From Actinostola sp. cb2023 (Eukaryota > Cnidaria > Anthozoa > Actiniaria > Actinostolidae): a stretch of DNA of 64,000 bases. The notes beneath the pieces are model-generated. The model saw only the letters and a list, made by a program, of their open reading frames with translations. It had not been told where the DNA came from and did no database searches. Positions 13,101 through 25,100 of this stretch are shown here, in pieces. Both the position numbers and the translations under genes were made by a program. The stretch spans positions 186,001 through 250,000 of the forward strand of contig JAUJYZ010000630.1 of NCBI GenBank assembly GCA_033675265.1, written 5' to 3'. The first letter of the stretch is position 1; every line of letters starts with the position of its first letter.

Positions 13101-16100
13101 ATCATATTTACCTATTTGAAGGAAAACGTGGTCCTGTAAAACATAATCGTAAAGGGTTGTAAATAAATGCCTTAGTTGTTTACAAATTGAAATTATATGG
13201 CTGTTCCAGTAACCTCATGTTAGCGATTTCAGTTGCTGAAAACCGCGAAATGGCTGCTGGGATTCTGTAATTTTAATACTCTAAGAATAGGAATAACTAA
13301 ATCACTTTTATTTAACCAAACAATTTACTTGGTGTTGCAGTTGCTACAAGCACGCTTGCAGTTGGGGTAAGCATGTGATATTTCTTATAGATAGAGTCGT
13401 TTTCGCGGTATGAGTGGGAAACCCGGTACGGAATCGAAGACATTGTATTCAACCAATCACAGTGCGCAAAATCATTGCTCAAAGATTACTTAGATACGGC
13501 ACGGTCACCGCACAGCACGGTTACGGCACGACACGAACCGTACCGTACCGTAACTACTTGCCACTCATACGGCTCTATAATCACGTTTTAGACAGTTTTA
13601 TATACGTTTTATATACCCTTGATTTAATGACTAGGTGAATTTACCTGCCCATCTGGTCATCATCAAGTCTACTCACTGTTACCAAATGGGTGTATTTACT
13701 GAGTATTCTGAAACACAAGTACTACAAATGATTGGACGAGCTGGAAGACCACAGGTATACACAGGAAGCCCAAACTATTATAAAAGTAATAACAAATAAT
13801 TGGAAGCGCGCGTCTACCACAGGAAGCCCATAACAAGACGCGCGCTCACAAATATATATTATTTGTTTTTACAATAGTCTCTGAAGAAATAGTTGGTATG
13901 TTGTAAATCATATCGTATAGATCAGAATAGTCGATGGCTTCAGACAGCATACAACACTATTACATGACTAACAAAAATCCTCATTTATCCAATCATAACA
14001 ACAGTGATTTCTTCTTCTTTATTTCTTTATAGTTTGACACTTCAGCGACAGCAGTGATTATGACAACTGCTGCTAGTAAAGTATGATATTCTAAGAGATT
14101 TTTATCAGTTAATTTGATAAAAGAATTATAATACGTAATTTTATGCAGAAACTTACTAGTTATTCTGTTCTTAAGGAAAAATACAGTGCCCTTCTTCAAG
14201 GAACACAGAATATAGAAAGCAGGTAAAAAGTGTAGCCTCGCTCATTTTACCCTCATAAAATGTATTATCTGCAGGTGCGCGAAGCTAGACGCGCGAGTAG
14301 CGCAGCTTTTACAGCTTCGTTAGTTTAGGTTAGAGGGCCACAAGTTTATCAGTCTGAGACTGTTTAGTGTCACCCTCATAAAATAAAGTCTTTTGATTTG
14401 ATTTGATTTGGTCCAAAGAAACCCAGTGAAATATTGAGTTTCTCTTCCCTTTAGTTTACATCACCATCTGATAGAACACTTGAATGCAGAAATAGTTCTC
14501 CATACTATCACTGATGTGTCGATCGCACTTGAATGGTTGAAGTCAACATTTCTTTTCATCAGAATACAGAAGAACCCAACTCATTATGGTACGTTGATTT
14601 AATTAGGTTTATATCTAAGAAAGCGAAACTCTGCTAAGGATGGGATAGCGTGTGCCAAAACCTTATCAAAGACAAACAAACAAACATTGTTGTCAAATAA
14701 CTGGAAAAGGGAGAGATGGAATGGGGGTATAGTGTCCCCTCCTTACGGCCTTGGAGTAAGAAACGCTGGTACAATATTTATTTTTTCATTTTTCGTTGTC
14801 GTTGTGTTATCAGTAATCATTTTCATTGCGACCAAAATACATTGCCATGAAGGCGTGCTTAATAGCTTTTTCATTTAAATATAGGAATACCGTCTGGTTT
14901 AAGTAAAGACGCTCTTGAACAAAAGCTTCAAGGTTGGTGAACTAATATTACTGATATTTTAATATCAGTAATATGTAATATGCAATCTGTTAGTGATCTA
15001 ATATGTTCGTCATGCATATTTTCAGTGCTAAATTTACCATAACTTTTAAGTTTTAAGTTTTTTTGCAGGAAATTGGGAAATTAATTTGAATGCAAGACTG
15101 ACTATATGTTGTGTCTATTTATTTAGATCTGTGCATACAAAACTTAAATACACTTGAGAAGGGTACTCTAATTAAGATGGATGATGGATTCGACTTGAAG
15201 CCTGCAGGTATACCAACAAGAGTCTTCATTGTTTAGTTACCAAATTCAAAAGTTATCACAAAATATAGCGTAACAAACCAATGAAATAAAAATGCACAAA
15301 AGCCTATAAAACTGACATATAAATTTTCTCATAGAACCCGGGCGATTGATGGCACGTTACTGCATTGCATACGATACAATGAAAGAGTTTCTTAGCGTAG
15401 AAGGCTCTGAAACTTTAGCAGATATGGTAAGAGTATTGAGATCCATATAGAATGAGCTTTTCTAAGAATTAAATTATTATTATTATTATTAAGTAATTTT
15501 TTTTTTATGGAGAATATGCTTTAGTCATGCATTTTGCCTGGTTTTCACTAGCGACGCAAGTATAAGCGCAGGCATAAGTCGGTATATTTCATTGTGACTG
15601 AAACGCGCATAAGCGCAAGCACAAGGATCGAAATTTCTTGCTTGCGCTTATGCTTGCATCGCTAGTTAGAACAAGTGTCATTGCAGCTTAGCTTAGCTCT
15701 TCCATTAGGTGGCTCTAATCTCTAAATGTAAAGAATTCTCCGATGTGAAGCTACGTGTTAGCGAGAAGAGAATACTGAACGGGCTTAACAAAGACAAGAA
15801 TAAGCTAACCATCAGGTGAAACAATAAAATATAATCTTTCAATCTTTCATAATTTACTATCAGTCATTAAATGTCTGTGAAGTAACCACGCCCATCCAAC
15901 AGGCGGTGTTTTCTGACTGTGGGATTACTTTGGTACAACACAGGAAGCCCAACAAGGGGGAGACATGTCTGCGGAAGTCTCTAAAATAATGTTGACTGCT
16001 GAAGATCGAGACTCAGTTTACATAATCTTTCATTTAATAAAATTATCTAGGTTTCCAGTAAATGGAAAAATCAAGTCGACGGACCAAAAAGTTAGTTGGT

Positions 16101-19100
16101 AGGTATAACAATCTGGACATTTTTTGGGGGGGGGAATTCTATTTGTGATGCGCAATTTTGATTAATTCCAGTCTAATTCAAGCAACCCTGGGATGTCTGG
16201 CAATATCTGAGTTTTCGCTAAATCAAGATGTGACGGTAAACAGCCTTTTCATAAAAGACCTTTGCCATTCAGTTGATATAGTGATATTCTCTTGTCTTTC
16301 CACAGAAAATATTCCGATCTGGACAAAGAGTGACACGATGTAATTAAGCCAACAATGAATAATAATAATCTCTTTTTGTGTGTTAATTTTGTGCTCTTAC
16401 GCATCCGATATTTTATATAGTTTCTGCACACTATTTCAGGTTTAGTTGAGCTGTCCATGCTACGAAATGAATACAAGGCACTCCTTAATGCAATCGTTAT
16501 TGCGAAATGTATGAAAGCAAGGTACTATTAAAAACATAAGGCCGACGCAATATGAGCTCGCCGAGGACTAGAACGCATGCGAGGGCTAGTTGAAAGTCCG
16601 TATTGGAAACCTTTGAATATTTCAAAGTGCAATAGAAGGTATACTCTCCCGAGGTACAAATAAAGACTGATTCTAATTGACTGGCGGTTTTCCTCATGAA
16701 TGATACAGTCATTTGCAAAAATTCTGGCCGCCACGATATATCAATATATCGGGTGCATCACTAATACTATTAAATGAAACCGAATTTACAAGCAACAAAC
16801 GTAAGACAAAAATAAACATTATACTAAATATTTCTACCAACTTTGCTGGCGTTAACCCACTTTAAGGGTGGACTAACATATTTATTTCGACTGTTGCTAA
16901 GGAAAATTTGAAACCTCAAAAAAATCGTAAAATTCAAAGAGAAGAGAAGGGACTTATAGGAAGTGATTGTAAGGGAGAAAGCTTTGTCAGAGCATGACGT
17001 CACCAAATTACGTCACAATGACGTCATCAAAACAGAAAACGCTCTTTTTTTCCAAGGATTTATAAGATACTGTAAATCTATGATTATACACTTGTTCTAC
17101 AACACAAGGAGCAGACAACTGAGCATGGATTTGGCATTTAAATGAAAAATTATTTTTTTATGGACGTTTTTCGAGCTGTTTTTAAGGATTAAATTCCATA
17201 ACTTGTCATATTGTCTTCAGTTTTTAAAAAGCATGCTCAGCAATGTTGACTAGGTCGTTGTTGATATTCTAGGTTAGAAAAAAATAACCCTCAGTGAATG
17301 TGCTCGAAAATTTTGAAGGTTTTTGAAAACGAGAATCTGCGCATGCGCAGTGAAGTCTTGTTAAATTTACCGTTCTTTTTCAGCATTGAATTGATGGATT
17401 TCGGAAAAGAATCCTACGAAAATGTTTAGACAGTTCTCTATTCTGTCATTTGGCATAAAAATTATTATGCAGCAAAGACGTTTTGATTTTCCTGTTGTAC
17501 CCAAGCAGTAGATGCGCGAATTTTATGACTTTCAATTCATAAATTGTATGCTTGCTCATTTCTGCTAAAACGAAATTTAAAACCCCTAGAGAGAAGTAGG
17601 ATGTTTAACAAGGCTATAAAATATCATAATTTCAGGAAAAAATCCTCAACAAAGCTAAAGAATTGAAGACATGTAAAACCCCATAGCAACGCGGTTGCAT
17701 AGTAACGAAATATGTTAGTCCACCCTTAAGGGGAATTTTCGATTATTTAATTACCCATAATGCACCCGATATATTGATATATTGATATTTCGTAGCGGCC
17801 AGAATTTTTGCAAATGACTGTAAATGAGGGTAATTATATGACTTTCCATTTCTTGCTTTGATTCACACTAGAGTGCAATTTAGAAAAGTGTGAAATAGTA
17901 CTAATTTTAAATAGTACTAAATAGTGCTATTTCTATTGTTTTCTATTGTTTCATTAGTGCTATTTAGTACTAATTAGTTATTTAGTTTTCAAGCTTTTCT
18001 AAATTGCACTCTATCGTTGTTTTTACAGATTATGGGAGAATTCTAAGTATCTTTCAAAGCAGATTGAGAAAGTTGGTATGTTAGCTTGTATAGAGCGTGA
18101 TTATATAACCCATAGCCATCATTACATCGATCTCTTGTCATTTTTTAACCAAGGACCTACACTTTCTACAATGATGGTAAATGCGGGCCTAATAACGTTC
18201 AAGAAAATTGAAGTGACCAATCCTCGCGAGATTGAGTTGGTAAGGCTCCAATTTTAGATAATTTATTATTATTATTATCATCATCATCATTATTATTATT
18301 ATCATCATTATTATTATTATTATTATTTTGTATTATGGGAGATGCGCATGCATATCACACATATGCAACTGACACTGGAGGAGAAGGGAGAGGAACGTTA
18401 TTTAGGGGAGGTAGGGAAAAGAGGGACCTTTTACCCCTTCCCCTCTCATCAGGGCTAATCATATAGGCTAGCAAGAACACATTGACACAGTGTGTTTAAC
18501 GTTAATGTGTTGTATTGTCATGTTTTTTCTAGTTTTTTTTTTCCCTAAGCATTTTACTCAACGCGTATTAACTTCCTTTTTGTTTGAACTATTTGTACAG
18601 ATTGTTAATCGTCACCCGCCCTTCGGGAGTCAGGTTAGTCAATAGTACCGTAGTTTATTGTTTCATTAAATATATTAAGTCAAATGGTTAGAAATAGGAG
18701 CATCACTTCACAATTGCCATAACTTTAATCACCCATTTATCCTCTAAAATTTGTGTTTAGATCCGGGAAGCAGCTTTATCATTCCCTAAATTTGAAGTTT
18801 CTGTCGAACAGGTTAGTCAAAGTTACTAATGAATGAGCCTGATATAACAAATAAAATATTATTATCATTAAGAGAGAAAGGAAAGGACAAAGAGTAAAAG
18901 GATGAAAGGGAGCAAGTAAGCACGAAAGGAGGAAGGGAGGAAGGAAGGAAGGAAGGGAGGGAGGGAGGAAGGAAGGAAGGAAGGGAGGGAGGGAGGAAGG
19001 AAGGAAGGAAGGAAGGAAGGAAGGAAGGTAGGAAGGAAGGAGGAAGGAAGGAAGGAAGGAAGGAAGGAAGGAAGGAAGGAAGGAAGGAAGGAAGGAAGGA

Positions 19101-22100
19101 AGGAAGGAAGGAAGGAAGGAAGGAAGGAAGGAAGGAAGGAAGGAGGAGGAAGGAAGGAAGGAAGGAAGGAAGGAAGGAAGGAAGGAAGGAAGGAAGATAG
19201 ATAGATATGGATGAATGAGCCTGATATAACAAATAAAATATTATTATCATTAAGAGAGAAAGGAAAGGACAAAGAGAAAAAGGATGAAAGGGAGCAAGTA
19301 AGCACGAAAGGAGGAAGGGAGGAATGAAGGAAGGAAGGAAGGAAGGAAGGAAGGAAGGAAGGAAGGAAGGAAGGAAGGAAGGAAGGAAGGAAGGAAGGAA
19401 GGAAGGAAGATAGATAGATAGATATGGATGAATGAGCCTGATATAACAAATAAAATATTATTATCATTAAGAGAGAAAGGAAAGGACAAAGAGAAAAAGG
19501 ATGAAAGGGAGCAAGTAAGCACGAAAGGAGGAAGGGAGGAAGGAAGGAAGGGAGGGAGGAAGGAAGGAAGGAAGGAAGGAAGGAAGGAGGGAGGGAGGGA
19601 GGGGGAGGGAGGGAGGGAGGGAGGGAGGGAGGGAGGGAGGGAGGGAGGGAGGGAGGGAGGGAGGGAGGAATGAAGGAAGGAAGGAAGGAAGGAAGGAAGA
19701 TAGATATGGATAGATGAATAGGTGAATGGATGGATGATTGAATGTATAGATGGAATATGGTGGAATATACATGGATAAAGACATAATGGAAGAAAGAAAG
19801 GAAAGTGGAAAGCAGGAATTGAATGGCATCTCTATGCAGTACTTTCTAAAATGTCCAGAATAACCAAGACTTTGCTTTCATTTATAGAAAGGACGCTATA
19901 CTTACAGGAGCTCCGAGATCCTTTTAACCGTAACAATGACAAACTGGATCAAACGGCAATCAGCTACTGGCTCAAGACGCACTCATTTTTGCATTTTACT
20001 GATTGGAGACGCAGACAACAAGGTTGTTTACAGGCAGCGACTTGGGTAAACTTTATAATTCTATATATTTGATAGGATTGTGTAACTCATCGATAATGCT
20101 TGAACTTTATTTTTCAGGGATGCTGTATTTTCCAATGACGGCGTTTGGAGTAAAACCATAGATGTTCGACGTGCAAGTGCTTCTCCTGAACTGAGTATCA
20201 ACTTAGTTAGTCAGGATTACGGTAAACATGCAGTCTCATGGTATAGAGTCGTTGTCGTATGAGTGGGAAGTAGTTACGGTACGGTTCGTGTCGTGCCGGT
20301 ATTGCGCCATGATCGTGCGGTATCCAAGCATTCTGATTGGCTGTGAAACAATTTCGCGCGCTGTGATTGGTTAGAGAGTTTATGCATCGCGTTTACGCGA
20401 ACGCCAAACGCCAGATTGACTTTTAAGTTTCGCTTTAAAAACGTCAAATAAACGGGGGGAAAACCCAAATGAATACTTATGATTTTTTAAGAACGAGAAA
20501 ATGACCTTATTTACGTCTAAACGCGAAAGGATAGAGAGCAAACGCAGCAAAACCATGATCACGTGTACAGTTTTGACGTTTGGCGTTCGCCGTAAACGTG
20601 ATGCTTAAACTCTCTAATTGTGTTCGATTCCGTACCGTGATCGTAACTCGCGTACTGTAATTAAGTTTCCCACTCATACGAAAACGACTCTATAATCATG
20701 ACAGAGTAAATGTAAATATCGTCGGATTACGTATAGGATTTGCATTGCGCATGTGCATTGCCAACAAGGTTTGCGGCAAGTGTGTGGTGGCACCGTTTTG
20801 ATTTCTCGTTAGCCCGTTCATTTTTGCTTGAGGACCACATGGTCTTCAGTTCCATTGAAAACTCAGTTGCATAGAACTGTTTTACTAGTGCTACACACGC
20901 AGACTCGTAGCCAGTCGCTTGTCTTACTCGCGCTGTGGGCATGCGTCGTTATACACCGAATCGAAATATGGCGACCAATTTGAATAACTATTGTTCTGGA
21001 CTGACCAACCTCGTGTTCACGTGGAAACACAAAAGCGTTTTCACATGAATGAGAGGTTGGTCAGTCAGGAACAATAGTTATTCAAATTGGTCGCCATATT
21101 TCGATTCGGTGTATAGTACGGTAGGTATACGACTGGGTACGAGTCTGCTACCGGCCTTGTAAAATAACGTAATAATATTTCATTTATTTTTGTGAGTAAT
21201 AAGCGTAAGTATAATTGATTCTCAGTTGGTTTTAATCTACGCTTCATCTTAAAAGATAATGAATTCGTTGGTAAAATCATGTCTGCTTTTATACCGTCTT
21301 TGGTCGTCTAATGGAGTTCCATTTTTCTGATATGATAGTTGGTGTGGATGTTACAAGTACGTTTTCACCGTATTATAGTGGATCCTACTTCCCCTCTGCC
21401 AGCACTCCTCCCAAGCCTACTAAAGCAGGTTAGTACATGAAATACCTTGGGTACCAGAGTTTCGTCTATACTCTGTGTTTACGCAGGGGTATTTACAAGT
21501 TGCAAATATACCGTGGAATCGTGGAAGATTGGAATATCATGCGCACGCTTCTTTTGCATTTTCTAAGTATACACACGCCTTTAGGCGAGAAACCATTGCA
21601 TAACCATTGCATTTACCTCACATCATAGAAAATATCAGAACAAGCACGACTGCATTGTATCATGGGAAGGAAAGCGTAGTATACCGCGGAATATGCAGTG
21701 GCAATTCTGCTCTCTAATTGGCTGTATTTTCTATGTGATAACGATCAGGCAATGGAACCGCCTGTCTGTTGATGTCACCACAGCTGCCACTCCTGCGTCA
21801 TCATTAGTTCTGGAGTGGTATATTTGTACTTACGCATTAACAACTATCACTCCGCTGACACCGACCGCATAAGCCTCGTAGAGAGGGCGTGGTCGTAACC
21901 TGGTAGATGTAGATGTAGATGGATAAAACTGAGAGTAGTATAGTAGAACCTATGGTACACACGAAACAGATATGAACTGAATGTAAAGCCTCTTGGTGTG
22001 AGTTGGTGGATAACTATGCCCTCTGTTTTGTTGTTTATTAGTTCCTCAAACCACACCATCAACAGCATCAGGAAAAGCCTGCAATCATCGATGCATCAAC

Positions 22101-25100
22101 AAAGACATATATCCTATGCATCTCAATCATTAAAATTAAATTTTTAAGAAGAAAGTTAGAGCAGATTTCGTATGACTGTGAAAAACCACGGCGCACGGCA
22201 CGGCACGGTCACGGCACGAATTCATTCGAAATCCTAAATCATCACGGTCACGGCACGGCACATCCGTGCCGTAAGTTTTCACAGTCATACGAAATCTGCT
22301 CTATGTTAAAATACGTTACTGTATAGACACTGAAGCTGAATATTTCTATCAAGTTATTTACTTTACTTTTCACAAATGTGCACACGATTGCTGTAAGTTT
22401 GGAGTTGGAGCCAGTGCAAAGCGAAAACGTACCGAGGTATGCTGAGTGTTTGTCGCTAGACACATCACAGGCAGCCCAACCATTGCTTTAGAGGTTACTT
22501 ATAATTAATACAAATATACATCTGTATGCGCTTGATGGGTTTCCTGTGGTAGAAAGCGCGCGCGCAATACCTATTATGTTGGGCTCCCTGTGCGAAGAAA
22601 CGCATTATGTTGGCGCGTCCTGCGGGATGCGCACAGGGAGCCCGCAGAAATGCAGTATTGAAGCTTTATCTAAAAGTGCGAAAACTATGTTGTATGCCGC
22701 CTGTTGTAGGCTAGGCTAGGATAGATAGGATTAGATTGTCATTAGATCATTTTATGTATTAGTTGTTGTTTTTGTTGTTGTTAACTAAGATAACTTGGGA
22801 TTTCTCGATTTCAGAATCGATCGACGGAGCAAACGATCTCGGACAACATGCCCAAGCAAAGCTATAATGGTAGTAGTAATGATTGTATATTTATTGAGAT
22901 GTAACTGATCTACATTCTGCTTATAAATACAAATTATTTTTCGTTAGGAAAGCAGACTAATAGCAGCATGGGGAGTTTCCTCAACAATCTTCACGAAAGG
23001 ACATTTGCAATGCCCAGAACACCAGCTCAAAAGCGACTTAAGGTGAGCAATTTAACTAAGTACAGCTTTTCACAAGCGACGCAATCTAAGCATACACCGC
23101 ATTTTTCCATTTCTTATGTTTGTACTTGCGTCGTGCTTGCGTCGCTAATTCACTAGGCTTAAGGACTCTCCTTTCCTCTCTTTGCTATTTCTTTTCTGCT
23201 ACAGCATTTTTAAACTGTAGCCCAAAGCCTAAAATTTGCATCCTTTCCTCTCTCTGCTTTTCTTCTCTGCTACAGCATTTAACTGTAGTCCAAAGCCTAC
23301 AATTTGCATCAAGTAACTAGTGAGGTTGTCTTTCAGGTTCCAATCAGCACAACCCCTGTAAGCACTAGTCAGGTTGAGAAGTTCTCTTCATCTTTGAAAG
23401 AGTTCTCGTATTCACATCAGTCTCCCGCACTACAGTGGAAGGACACAAGTAAACTGAATCTACATACAGTTACAACAGAAACGCCAAAAATAGATCTTAG
23501 GGAGGAGTGGGACGAAATCGATTTGCATCAGAAAAGGCAGCTTCACAGTGTGGAAGAAATACCCGAATATATTCAAGGTATATTGATAGGTAGGGTTTTC
23601 AGCCCAACTATATCGTCTGAGGCGATTGTTAAAAATATGAAGATATGCCGATGTGTGCGTGTTTTAGATGGCTTCCTGTGGTAGAGCGCGCGTAATCCTT
23701 ACAGAATCTCGCACGTAGACGTACACAAGTGGAAACACATGTGTGCTCTATACGTAGAAGACTCAAACGCGGTGAGCTGATCGAAAGGGAGCCAAATATT
23801 ATCGCGCGCGCTCAAAAACGACGCGCGCGTAAGAAATAGTTTAGCTGCTATGTTTCCAACTTCCACTGCCCAGTTTCCCTTCCCCTCAGCTAACTGCTAT
23901 GAGGGAGGGTCGCAGTCGCAGCAAAATCACTACGACTAGATATCGACTCCACTACTGTATGTTACCAACAAACGAATCATTGTTGTATGCCTGTCTGTGT
24001 CAGCTAACATGGTCGTCAGTGCAAACCAATAAACATTGATATTAATAATATTCTTTATATGAACATCTTTCAGACGACGATCAGTTTTTTACTGATATCT
24101 TTGAGAATGACGATGAAATTGAATATCTCCCATCATTGTATGATTATGGCTTGTCTGAGACATGCGTCAAACCAACGCCCAAACAATCACCTTGCTCCTC
24201 GTTGCAAGGCGTGGCCAATGGTGATCAAACTAGCGGCATAGGAAACAACGGTCAACAGCTAGTATCAAAGGGGAAATGCAATAGTTTCAACAACCCCTGT
24301 GTCTTCCAATTCCCTAACATGACAAGTATGAACACTGTAAACAGCAACCAAGACAGACGGAGTTTAGGTGGCAGAGTGGAAACCAGAACTCGAACTCCTG
24401 CTAAAATGCCTTATAGAGTTTGTCAGGGCAATCAGAGGTCCATCCTAACGCACCTTATGAATGAAAAACAATCCATATTAATAGAGGATGAAGAACACGA
24501 AGACAGGCAATATGAATGGGTAGAAGATGATGGCCAAGAGATATGGATAGAGGATGAAGAACAAATTTACACAAGAGTCATGAATGAAGCAGATCCACAA
24601 TACCAACAATCTCTGAGCGATACAGCTGATCGTCAAGCTAAAAGACTATCAAAGTCATCATCACAGCCGACTTCACTCTCATCTAGAATCAAAGGGTGGA
24701 ACGAATTCAAGGCTATGAGAGAGCAGAGCAATAACAAGGATAGTTGCAACGCTAAAGTACCAAAGGAAAACGAGGAATTCTCGCCTGCATTGTCACGAGT
24801 TGCTGAAATACCAGACGACAGTAACAGGTAAATAAAGTACTTTTCTAGCGATTATATCCACAATCAAGTCAAGACAAACCGCGCAAATATCATACATTGC
24901 GGTCAGATTTTTCTCATTTCAGCAAAATTGAGGAAAGGGAGAATCCCTGGATCAGGACAATAAACCTTGCCAATAGACCTTATGCATAATGACGTAATAT
25001 GACAACTACCAGAATGCTTTGCGCATCTTCTTTTGTGAGATAATTAGTACCCTTTGTCTTAGTGAATTGTGAACTGTTTATTAAACATTACTTGGCAGCT

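Larger units (their letters stand above)
4964..13754 (+). other. HFM1: HFM1 helicase core exons (motifs I to VI)
   Basis: These exons encode the two RecA-like lobes. Exon 4964-5096 carries Walker A (GAGKT). Exons 5451-5602 and 5867-5947 carry motif Ia, the conserved [10 protein letters not shown] stretch and the first half of DEVH, which an intron splits after DE. Exon 6171-6332 carries the SAT motif. Exons 11992-13366 carry lobe 2, including the [11 protein letters not shown] stretch, and exon 13635-13754 carries motif VI. All catalytic residues are intact, so the protein is expected to be an active ATPase. A 5.5-kb intron full of repeats splits the core between the lobes. Confidence 0.92.

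Noticed and set aside
16706..17820. Autonomous Tc1/mariner transposon
   Set aside because: TIRs and TA borders are present, but no transposase-like frame exists inside.
18813..19829. Frames of FLPS/GREGG repeats on both strands
   Set aside because: (GGAA)n and (GGGA)n arrays.
19851..20072. 73-codon frame starting [11 protein letters not shown]
   Set aside because: A different frame of the same stretch, opened by an AG acceptor at 19887, matches the Sec63-like region of HFM1 ([11 protein letters not shown]).
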